This document shows positions 53,679 through 64,000 of a stretch of 64,000 nt of DNA, piece after piece. The DNA is taken from NCBI GenBank assembly GCA_038501195.1, contig JBBPUQ010000002.1, positions 4,975,001-5,039,000 of the forward strand. Direction: 5' to 3'. The notes beneath the pieces are model-generated. The model saw only the letters and a list, made by a program, of their open reading frames with translations, did no database searches and had not been told where the DNA came from. How positions within the stretch are numbered: position 1 is the stretch's first letter; each line of letters starts with the position of its first letter. The DNA is from Nemania diffusa. Its lineage: Eukaryota; Ascomycota; Sordariomycetes; Xylariales; Xylariaceae. The translations under genes were made by a program, and so were the position numbers.

Positions 53679-56019
53679 TAAAAATTTATTATTAATTTAT
53701 TATTTAATTATTTAATAATATAATTAAAATAATTTAAATATTAACTATTATTTATTATAATTTAAATTAAATTATAATAGTTTAATAAATTTTTATTAAA
53801 TATTATTATAAATTTTTTAAATAAATAAATATTTATTAATTTATTTTATATTTTAATAGTTTTATTTAAAAAATAAAAATATTTAAATTAAAATAAATTT
53901 AATTTTTATAAAAATATTTAAATGTTAATTTTAATAACAAAATTTTTAAAATTAATATTAATTTAAACTTTATATATAAAAGATTTTATAATAAAATTAT
54001 TAAAATTATTTATAATTATTAATAATTAAAAAAAAAATATATTAAAATAATAATATTTGTTTTAATTATAAAAAAAAAAAATATATAATTAAAAAATATT
54101 TTAAAAAAAATAATATATTAATTATTTAAAAACTAAAAAATTATAATAAATTAAAATTTAATAAACTTTTTAATTTTAAAAATTTAAAAAATAAATAAAA
54201 TTAATAAAAGTATTTATATTAATTTAAATATTTATTATAACTAGTTTAAATAATTTAAATCATTTATTAAAATTTTTTTAAATTATATAAATATAAATTA
54301 ATAAAATTAATATTATAATTATTATTTTATATAATATTAAAGTTTAAATCGATTTATTAATTAATTAATAATTAATTAAAAAAATTAAATATTAATTTAA
54401 AATTAAAATTATTAAATTAAAAAAATTAATATTATTAATTAATTATTATAATAAAACAATTAATAAAATAAATTAAATATTAAAAATTATTTTAAAAATA
54501 AATAAATATTGTTTTTTTAATTAAAAGTTTAAAATTATTAATATTAATGATTAAATAATAATTAATTTATATTAATTATTAAAATAAAATATTTTAATAA
54601 ATTATTAATATAAATAATTTATATAATTTAATAATATTTTAACTTTTATATAATTTTTTTTTATAATTATTATTTTATTAAAAATTAAAACTAAATAAAT
54701 TATTAATTTAAAAGTTTAATAAAATATAAACTAATATAATAAAACAATTAAAAAATAATATTATATTTTATAATAAAATAAAATAAATTTAAAAATAAAA
54801 GTTAAAATAAAAAAAAATAATTTTAAATATTATTATAAAATATTATAAAATAATATATTAATTAATAATATAATTTAAAATTTTAAAATTTAAGTTATTA
54901 ATATAAAAATTATTATTTAATTAAAATAAAATTATATAAATAATTTAAATTAAGTTTTTTAAAAAAAACTTTATATATTTAATAAATTAATTTTAATTTA
55001 ATATATTATAAAAATATTTAATATTAATTAAATAATTAATATTAATATTTTATATAAAAAATAATAAAAAACTTTTAATAATAAATTAATATTGTTTTTT
55101 TTAATAAAAACTTAAAATATATTAAATTAATAAAATAATTAATATTTAAAAAATTAATTTATTTAAAAATTTTTTTTTTAAAATTTAATTAATTAAAATA
55201 TTATTATTTTAATTTAATTATAATATAATTTTAAAATTTAATAATAAATTTAAAAATAATAGCTTTTTATAATATTATATATTAATTTAATATATTTTTT
55301 TTTAAAAAAAAAAATAAAAAAAAAATAAAAACTAAAATTTATTAAATTAAATATAAACTTAAATATAATATTTATTTTATTTATATTTAAATTTATTTAA
55401 TTAATAAAAGATTTTATTTTAATTTTTAATTAAAAAACTAGTTTTTAAAAAATTAAATTATTTAAATTTTTAATTTTAAAAATATATTATTTAATTATTA
55501 TAAATTAAAAATATATTTAAAATTTAATATTATTAAAATTTTTAATTAATTATTATTAATAATTAAATTTTATGTTTTAATTATATTTTAAATTAAATTA
55601 AAAATTTTTTATTAAATAATTTTATTATTTAATTTAAAAATAAAACTTATATAATAATAAAATTTTATTAATATTTAATTAATTTATTAATATATATATT
55701 AATAATATTTTAATTTATTTTAATAAAGTTTTAAAATATTAAAAATAATATAAAAAAATAATATATTATTTATATAAAGTTAATTTTTAAAAAAATATTT
55801 ATAAATTTTATTTTAAAGTTATTATAATTAATTATTTAAATATAATTTTAAAAATTAATTAAAATATTAAAATAAATTTAAAAAAAATTAAACTAATTTT
55901 AAATTAAAAATTTAAAAATTTTAAAACTATAATATTAATTTAATTATTTTTAAAATTTTAAAATTTTATAAAAATATTTATTTATTATATTAATAATATT
56001 TTTAAATTATTTATATAAT
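53679..56019. other. RIP-degraded sequence between elements D and J, identity unknown
   Basis: These 2.3 kb of almost pure A/T continue the substrate seen at 39761-40668 and 46573-46954. I tried to read transposase, LINE and retrotransposon motifs in several frames and found none I could defend. It lacks the LTRs of families 1-3. It may be an older transposon saturated by RIP. J inserted at its right end. Confidence 0.4.
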
Positions 56020-56270
56020 TGTAATATATTAATATTTATAAAAAATAAAACTATTAATTAAATAATTTAATTATATATTAAAATTTAAATATAAAAAAAA
56101 AAAAAAAAAAAAAAAAGATTTAATTAATATAAAATAATAAAAATAAATAATATATAAACTATTTAAAATAATAAACTTTAATAATAAATAAATTTTATAA
56201 AAAAAATTAAAAAATTATAATATATAATTAAAATAATTATATAATTTATATTAATTATTATATTATAATT
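56020..56270 (-). repeat. LTR of element J, left (3' LTR)
   Basis: This 251-bp family 2 LTR matches 25492-25750 of B apart from transitions and a few length changes in the A-runs. It is preceded by ataat (56015-56019), the presumed target duplication. Confidence 0.85.
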
Positions 56271-59200
56271 ATTTTTTAATAAAAAAAAAAATATTTTAAA
56301 TATTTATTTATAAGTTTTATTTTAAACTTTTTATTTATTATATTATTTTATAAGTTTTTTTATATTTAATTATTAAATAATAATTTATTAAAATTTATTT
56401 TATATAAATTAAATTTTATATATTTTTTTTTTATATAATAATTTAATATTTTTTTTAATAATTTTATTATTATTAAAATATAATTTTATAAATTTATTTT
56501 TTATTTTTATTTTTAATTATTTTTTAAAATATATTAAAAGTTTTATTATATTTAAATAATTTTAATAAAATTAATATAAAAATAATATATTATTTTTAAA
56601 AATTTTAATTAAATATTATTTATTATTAATATTTTAATTTTATTATATAATTTAATATTAAAGTTTTTTATAAAATAATTATAAAATTTAAATTTTTTTA
56701 ATAATTTTTTTTTTTTTTTTTTTTTTTTAATTTAATTAATTTTTTAATAAAATTTTCTAATTTTTATTTAAATAAAAAATTATTAAAATATTTTTATAGT
56801 TTATTTATATAATATTTATTAATTATTTTTTAAAAATTTAAAATTTTTAATATATATATATTTTTTTTATATATTAAAATTTTAAAAAGTTATTAAATTA
56901 TTAAAAAACTTAATTTATTAAAAAATTTATTTATAATTTATAATTATTACTTTTTTAAAATAAATATATAATTATTTATATTAAAATTAAATTTTTTTTT
57001 TTTTTATTTATTTAATAAATTATTTTTTTTTAAATTTTTTATATATTTATTTTTATAGTTATAATATAATTTATTATAATTTAAACTTTTTTTTATTTTT
57101 ATTTTTAAATATATTATTTTTATATAATTATTTTTTTTAATTTTTTAATAATAATTTAATAATTTTAATTAAAATAAAAAAATATAAAACAATTTATTTT
57201 AATTTTATAAAAAAAAAACTTTATTAATTTATATAATATAAATATTTAAATATAATTTATAATAAAAATTTAATTTAATTAATTATTTTAATAATAATTT
57301 ATATAAAATTATAATTTTTAATTTAAATATTTATTTATAATTTTTATTTAATTTATTATTTTATAATAATTTAATAATATAAAAATATAAATAACTTTTA
57401 TTAATTTATTTAATTTATTTATAAAAATTAAAATAAATTAAAATTTTTTATTAATAATTAAAATTATAAATATATTAAATATTTAAAAAAAACTTTTATA
57501 ATATATTTTTATAATATTTTTTATTATTATTTTTATTATATAAAATATTATTTATATTTTTTTATTTAATTAATTTATTATAATTAATATATTATTATAT
57601 TTTTTATAGTTTTTTAATATTTGTTTAAAATTTATAATTAAATATTTTTATATTTAATTTAATATTAATAATAATTATAATTTTTTTAAAATTTTATTTT
57701 TTAATATTTTAATAAATTAATATTTTAAATAATTTAATATATAAATTTAATAATTTTTAAATAATTTAAATTATTAATATTATTTATATATTAATTATTT
57801 TATTTTTTTTATATTTAAATAAATTATAATTATATAATTAAAAATTTTAAAAATTAATTAAATATATAAATTTATATAATTAAATATAATTAATTTTTTT
57901 TAACAAAATATAAATTTTTTTTTTAAAATTTATAAATTATTTAATTTTTTACTTTTTATTTTTTAATAATATATTTTTATAATAAAATTAATATAATTTT
58001 ATTTAAAAATATAATTAATAAATTAATAATTTATTAATTATTTTAAATTTTTTTTTAAATTATTTTAAATAATAATAATAATAAAAATTATATTATTTAT
58101 TATTTATTTTAAATTTTTTTTATTAAAAAATATAAATATAATTAAATATTATTATATATTTTTTTTATTTTTTTAAATAATTAAATTTTTTTATTTATAA
58201 AATAAAACATTTATAATAATATTTTTTTTATTTAAATAATAAATAATTATAAAATTATATTTTAAAAAAAATATTATTTAATTAATTTATTTTAAATTAA
58301 AATATTATTTTTAATTAAAATATTTTAATATTTTATAATTTATAATAATAAAAAATAGCTTTTTTTATTAATTATTTATTAATTTTAATTTTTATTTTTT
58401 TAATATTAATATTATTATTAATAATTTTTTATTATAAATATTATAATTTAATTTTATATTATATAAAATTTTAAAATAATAAATTATTAAATGTTATTTT
58501 TTTTTATAAAATTAAAATATTATTTTTATAACTATTTTATTAAAAATATTAGTTTTTATTTTAATAAATAAAATATAATTATAATAATTTAAAATAAAAA
58601 ATATAATTAAATTTTTTTTTTAAAATTTAAAAGTTTTTTTATATTAATAAATTTATATAAAAAAGTTTTTTTTTTTATTAATTAATTTAATAATTTAACT
58701 ATATTATTATAATTTTTTATAAATTTTTAATAAAAGTTATAAAAATTTTAAAAAAACTATATATTTTTAATAATAATAAAAAAATTTTATTTATATATTA
58801 TTTAAATTTTATTAAAATTTATTTATATTTTATTTATATTAATAATATAATTTAAAAATTTAATTTTAATTATATAAAATTTTAATTTTTTTAAATTAAT
58901 TTATAAATTAATATTTTTTAATTATTATAATATTTTTTTTATATATTTTTTATATTTAATTAAATTATTAAAATAAATAAAAATATTATTTATATAAATA
59001 TTATAAAAATTATTTAAATAATTAAATAAAATATTATTTATATATTTTTAAAATATAAAAAATTTATTAATAAATTTAAAAAATAATATTTTATATTAAT
59101 AAATTTTATAATAAATATAAAAAATAATTAAACTTTTTTTATTTAAATTTATATAAATTTAATAAAATATTTATTTTATATTAATTTTTATAAAAATTTT

Positions 59201-60499
59201 TACTTTAAAAATTTAAAACAATATTTTTTTAATTAATAATAATAAATAATAATTTTTTTTTATAAAAATATTAAATTTTTAATAATTAATATAAAATTAT
59301 AATTTATTATATAGTTTATTTATAAATAAAATAAAAAATATAAATAAAATATTATTTAATTTAATAAATTTTTTTTATATATTATTTATTAAATATTTTT
59401 TTATAACTTTTAATTTATTTATAAATATTTTATATAAATATAAATGTTTTAAATTTTTTAATTTTTTATTATTTATAAATAATATAAAAATAAAATATTA
59501 AAATTTATTTTATTAAATATTTAAAAAAAATTATAATATTTATTAAAAATAACTTTAAAAACTTTTTATTATAATTTATTATTTTTTTTTATAAAAAAGT
59601 TTTTAATTTTTTTATTAACAATAATTTTATTAATTTTATAAATATTAATAATATAAATATTTTTAAATAGTTTATTTTATTTTATTAAAAATTAAAAAGT
59701 TATAATATTTATATTAATTATATTAATATTTAATTATTTTTTATATTATTTAATTTTATTTTTTTATATATAATATAAACTTTAAATATTAATTTATTAC
59801 TTTTTTAATATATTAAAGTTAGTTTTTATTATAAGCTATATAAGCTATTAAATTTAGCTTATAAATATAGTTTTAAATAATTGCTAAAACTATATTAGCT
59901 ATATATACTAAGCTATTTAGCTGCTTTAAAACATAGTATATATATCGAAAAAACTCTTTTTTTTTTTTTTTTAAGCTAAATTATAAACAGTATATATTTA
60001 CAACTACTAAACTTTAGCTTATTATATATAATTTAACTTTATTTACTTAAATAGTAAATATATAGTTATTTAGCTATATAGCACTAAAAACTTATAAAAA
60101 AACAACTTTTATTATAAAAACAAAAAAGCAAAAATAAAATAAAGCAACTAAATATATAAAACATCGTTTTTAAATTATTTGCTGCTATAAAAAAAAAATA
60201 AAAAAATAGCTAAATATAATAAATATATTTTTAAATTTTTTAGTTGTTAATATTTAATATAAACTATATTATTGTTTAAATAGTTTATAAGCAGTAAATA
60301 AACAGCTTAAAATCGAAACTTTAACTTTAATATTAACTTTAATATTAACTTTTAATTTTTTTTTTCTAACTTTAATAGTAAATATATTTAATATATCAAC
60401 TAAATAAAAAAAAAACAGCTTAAATATAAATAATTATAAAAACATTAAAAAAAAACTTTTTGTTTAGCTAAAAAAATTTTTAAAAAATTAAACTAAATT

Positions 60500-61900
60500 T
60501 TTTATATAAAAATTAGTTATTAAATATAAACTAAATAAAAATACTAAAGTTATTAATAATAACTAAAATAAGTTTTATACTATTAATAAATTATTTAATA
60601 ATATAGCAAAAGCAACAGTAATGCTGTTTTTTATTATAAAAAAATATATTAGCAACTATAACTTAGCAAAGTTTTTAAATTATTTTTATAATTATTACTT
60701 CGATATAAACTATTTAAAAAAAACAGTATAAAAGCTGCTAAAGCTTTGCTAAAAAAAAAAACAACTTTTTTTAAAGTTTTTTTCTAGCTAAAAAAAAATT
60801 CTAGCTAATATAAAAAATATGCTATAAAACGATTTTGCTAAACTAATTATATTAAAAAAAACTATTTGCTTTTTTTTAATAAATAAACTAATATTTATTT
60901 TATTTTTTTTTAGCTATATAAATTAAATATATAAAATTATAACTATTGCTAAAAAGTTAAAAAATTACAATTATATTATATATATATAAAACTTTAGCTA
61001 AAAAAATATAAGTTTTTATTTAAATATAAAGTTAAAAAAAGTAAATATAAAAAAAAACATTTTAATAATAAGTATAAATAGTATTAACTTTTAAGTTATT
61101 AATAAACAACTAAAAATTTAATAAATATTTGAAAAAAAAAAAAAAAAAACAAAAAAAAAAAAAAAAATTGCTTATGCTATAAAAAAAGCAGCTACTTTAT
61201 AATTTAATATTTGCTAGTGCTTTTTGTATATAATATTAACATAAAAGCTACTAATATACTAAAAAAAATAAAAAAACTTAAAAAAAAAGATTAAAAAAAA
61301 AAAAAAAAATAATTTTTAACTATAAACACAGTTAAAAGCAAATTTATAAATTGATTTCTATAAGTTTTAAAGTAAAAATTTAACAATATATAAACAATAT
61401 ATTTTTTATAATAAATTTTATTTACAATAAAATTTCAGTTGTTAAAACTTTAATTAATTAAAATTATAAATATATATATATTATAAATAGTTTTTTTATT
61501 AAACATTTGCAATTATTATACATTTTTATTACTTTTTATTATTTAAAAAAAGTAATAATAAAACATATATAAATCAAAAAAATAGCATATATTAAAATAA
61601 ATATAAATAAATTTTAATAAAAAATACTAGTTTATATAATTTTATAACTAAAATATAATATTATTTTAAACAAGCTATAAATAAAAAAGTTAAAAATAAT
61701 TTATTTTATTTATAAATATATAATTAATATTAATAAAATAAAAAGTTTTAAAATATAAACAAATAGTTTTATACTTTAAATTAAAAATATTATATAAATA
61801 AAAAAAGTTTAATAATTAATTGAAATAGCATTTAATATAAAAATATAATAACTACGTTACTTAAAAACAAATAAATTTTTAATTTTTGCTATTATATTTG
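60500..61900 (+). pseudogene. gag/protease-side region of element K
   Basis: This precedes the reverse transcriptase on the same strand. Stretches such as 60590-60720 read in one frame with Ala, Asn, Lys and Thr codons (N-N-I-A-K-A-T-V-M-L) between RIP stops. No zinc knuckle or protease triad is readable. The call rests on position within a gag-pol order. Confidence 0.4.
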
Positions 61901-62059
61901 CAAATATTACTAAAGTTTTAATATTTTTTATAATTAATACAATTAAAAATCGACTTTTTAAAAAATTAATACTATAAAAAGATCTATTTAACAAAAAATA
62001 AAAAAATAAACTATTACTATATTATAAAAAAGCAAATTATAAAATACTTTTATTTAAAA

Positions 62060-63450
62060 ATAAAAAAAGCAAAAAACTAATAGCTTTATAAAAGCTTTTT
62101 TATAAAATATTTAAAAATAAACTAATTGTTTTAAAAAAAACATTAATAAAATTATTTAATAAAAGCTATATTTATACTAGTAATTTATTAGTAAAAGCTT
62201 TTATATTATTTATAAAAAAGCTAAAAAATAGTTTATAATTTTATATTAATTATAAAACATTTAATACTATAACTAAAACAAATAAATATTTATTTTTATT
62301 AATAAAAAAAATTTTAATAAATTTTTTAAAAATTAAATAGTTTATTAAATTAAATATATAAACTATTTTTTATAAATTTAAAAAAAAAAAAAAAAACAAA
62401 TAAAAAATAATATTTTAAACTAAGTTTGGATTTTTTAAATAGTTAATTATACTATTTAAACTTTTTAAAGCTTTAACAATGTTTTAATGTTATATTAACG
62501 CTATTTTATATTAATATTTAAATATTTTTATATTTATATATATAAATAATATATTTATATAATTAAATAATTTAAAAAAAAACTATATAAAAAAAATAAA
62601 ATAAATATTTAACTTTTTAAAAGCTATAAAATTATATTTTAATATTAATAAGTATAAATTTATTATTACAAAAACTAAATATTTAAGTTTTATTATAAAA
62701 GTAAAAAAAAAATTAAAAATAAACTTTAAAAAAGTATATATTATTTATAAATAAAAAGCTTTTAAATCGCTTAAAAATATATATAGCTTTTTAAAATTTA
62801 CAAATTTTTACTAGCAGTTTATTAAAAATTATTTAAATTTTACTGCTTTTTTTTTTACTTTAATTAAAAAAGTATACTATTTTAATAAAAAAACAAAAAA
62901 AAAAACACTTTTGAAAAATTTAAAAGCTTTTTTATATTAAACCTAATATTAGTTTAATATAACTTAAATAAAGCAATAGTTTTAAAAACAAATTATTTAA
63001 AAACAGTATATAAAAAGTATTTATTTTAATATAATAAACAAAGATTTTTTTATTTAATAGTTTATTATTTATAAAAGTTATTAAAAATTAAAAACAATTA
63101 TAAAATCTATAATAAAAAACTATTAATAATAATATATTATATAAAAATATAAAATAACAAACTATATAACTTAAAAAAACTATTTTAAATATTATTTAAT
63201 TATAAAAATTTTAAATATTTTATAATAATTAAATAGTTTATAAAATAATAAATTAAATAGTTAAAATTTTTAACTAATTTTTAATTTATATTTATTTATA
63301 AAGCAAAAATTAATAATAAATAGCTAAATATTTTATTAAAACAAAAGCAAAACTTATTTTTAAAAACAAATAAATAAATTTTTAAAAAAAAACTTATATT
63401 TTTATACTATAAATAGCTAGCTTTTAAACTAAAAAAATACTGCAATATTA
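62060..63450 (+). pseudogene. Ty3/gypsy reverse transcriptase and RNase H of element K
   Basis: Read through stops on the plus strand, the blocks appear in order. First come I-L-F-I-K-K and Y-I-N-Y-K-T-F-N-T-I-T with K-T-N-K-Y (family: CVDYRxLNxxTxKNRYPLP), then T-K-F-G-F-F-K (family: TxxGxxEY) near 62415-62440 and F-K-L-F-K-A-L-T-M-F (family: FGLxNAPxTF). Y-I-N-N-I-F-I follows at about 62540-62560 (family: YLDDILI), then K-S-L-K-N-I-Y-S-F-L-K-F-T-N-F-Y (family: PxxxxxxxSFLGxxNFYRRFI) near 62770-62820. An RNase H region follows with a K-N-Y-F-K-Y block (family: DHKNLEYF) around 63165-63190. The YxDD aspartates are both asparagine. This is a defective copy of a Ty3/gypsy pol. Confidence 0.85.
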
Positions 63451-63719
63451 ACATATTAAATAATATAATAAATAATTTATTGCTTAATTGTTATATTTTT
63501 ATAAATAGTAATTTATAAATAGTATAAAATACTGCTTTAAAAAAAGTTTTAAGTTATAAATTAACAGTATAAATAATATAAAAAAACAAAAAAGAATTTT
63601 TGCAAAAACTTAAAATAAACAATAAAGCTTTAAATGTTTTTATTACAAAATATAAATTAAAATTAAACAAAATTTTCTACTATAAAAAATATATATAAAT
63701 ATTAAATTAAAAGCTACTT

Positions 63720-64000
63720 TAAACTAATTTAATATAAAACTATTATAATTTTTTATTAATTAAATATTTAAGTTATAACAGTATAATAATTATATTAAAT
63801 AAAAGTTATTTTTAGTTTAAAATATATTAAATAATATATTATTTTATAATAAATTGCGATATATATAGTAAAAAAAATATTTAAAAACAACAAAAAAAAA
63901 AGCTTTTTAAACTTTTATTTATTTTAAAATAGTTTTAAAATAAGCTTTTAATAAATTTTATAATAGATTTTTTTATTATAACTTTTAAAGATTTTTTATT
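63720..64000 (+). pseudogene. Integrase zinc-finger start of element K (continues past window)
   Basis: Downstream of RNase H the same strand reads N-C-D-I-Y-S-K-K-N-I at about 63852-63882, matching the NCDxCxRxK end of the retroviral-type HHCC integrase zinc finger with the second cysteine changed to tyrosine (TGY to TAY, a RIP-type change). It continues with Q-K-K-K-L-F-K-L-L-F-I-L and, at 63950-63975, a F-I-I-D-F-F block where the family has the first catalytic aspartate (SxDFITDLP). Integrase after RNase H confirms the Ty3/gypsy order. The rest lies outside the window. Confidence 0.72.

Larger units (their letters stand above)
56020..64000 (-). mobile_element. Element J: Ty3/gypsy LTR retrotransposon (family 2), interrupted by K and running off the window
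   Basis: A family 2 LTR (56020-56270, starting TGTAATAT) is followed by a body collinear with B from about 25751 to 29390, ending at about 59826, where similarity stops within a single word and element K begins. The rest of J is expected to the right of K, outside the window, so its other LTR and target duplication cannot be checked. Coding sense is minus by homology to B. RIP is saturated, unlike K. Confidence 0.82.
59827..64000 (+). mobile_element. Element K: Ty3/gypsy retrotransposon of a further family inside J, 3' end outside window
   Basis: At about 59827 the family 2 sequence of J breaks off and a sequence unlike families 1-3 begins with tattataagc, probably the RIP form of TGTTATAAGC and so an LTR edge; gtttt at 59822-59826 would be the target duplication. 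The LTR's inner end cannot be placed because the partner is not in the window. A plus-strand polyprotein follows: gag-like sequence at about 60500-61900, reverse transcriptase at 62060-62900, RNase H at about 63000-63450, and the start of integrase to the window end. K keeps more C and G (many AGCT, GCT, AAC) than J. Confidence 0.78.

Noticed and set aside
53679..56019. DNA transposon (Fot1/pogo or Tc1-type) transposase
   Set aside because: Read-through translations gave some faintly suggestive stretches but no aligned catalytic motif, and no terminal inverted repeats were found. In A/T-saturated DNA such resemblance is expected by chance.
900..64000. Mitochondrial or other organellar DNA, suggested by the very low G+C
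   Set aside because: The region consists of LTR retrotransposons with target duplications and Ty3/gypsy or Ty1/copia pol remnants, and it is joined to a nuclear-type monooxygenase gene. No organellar genes or tRNAs are seen.

Overview
The window looks like chromosomal DNA of a filamentous ascomycete (Pezizomycotina). The first 432 bases are the 3' end of an ordinary fungal flavoprotein monooxygenase gene with balanced base composition. From about 900 to the end, the DNA is extremely A+T-rich and made of LTR retrotransposons saturated with C-to-T and G-to-A transitions. Copies of one family differ almost only by such transitions, CAA/CAG/TGG codons have become stops, and the surviving C is mostly in CpT. 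This is the signature of repeat-induced point mutation (RIP), a premeiotic defence of ascomycetes. I see no intact protein gene after 432 and no tRNA, rRNA or CRISPR array.

Layout. 1-432: C-terminal 143 codons of a FAD-dependent monooxygenase. 433-847: 3' flank with a possible polyadenylation signal. 848-39755: a retrotransposon (A) split by two insertions, each split again. A (848-39755, Ty3/gypsy family 1, minus strand) contains F (2476-15565, family 1, plus), which contains C (8550-15305, family 2, minus). A also contains H (16196-35461, Ty1/copia family 3, plus), which contains G (20837-34306, family 1, plus), which contains B (25492-32277, Ty3/gypsy family 2, minus). The deepest chain is A > H > G > B. 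Every member is bounded by LTRs and 5-bp target duplications, some carrying RIP transitions themselves. 39761-56019: an unidentified RIP-degraded substrate holding I (40674-46567, family 3, minus) and D (46960-53673, family 1, minus, the best preserved copy). 56020-end: J (family 2, minus), interrupted at about 59827 by K, a further Ty3/gypsy element on the plus strand that runs off the window.

Family assignments come from reading conserved pol blocks through RIP stops. Ty3/gypsy reverse transcriptase (and RNase H and integrase zinc-finger blocks in K) are legible in D, B and K. A Ty1/copia RNase H domain is legible in H and its counterpart in I. In D, B and K the reverse-transcriptase catalytic Y-x-D-D reads Y-I-N-N, so all are expected to be dead. 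Mutation load generally follows nesting: A, H, F, C, I and J are saturated, G somewhat less, B less still, and D and K least. The array is therefore a layered record of successive transposition and RIP episodes next to a gene. I did not find a new defence or metabolic system; the notable biology is the nested stack, the extreme base composition and the sharp edge against the monooxygenase gene.
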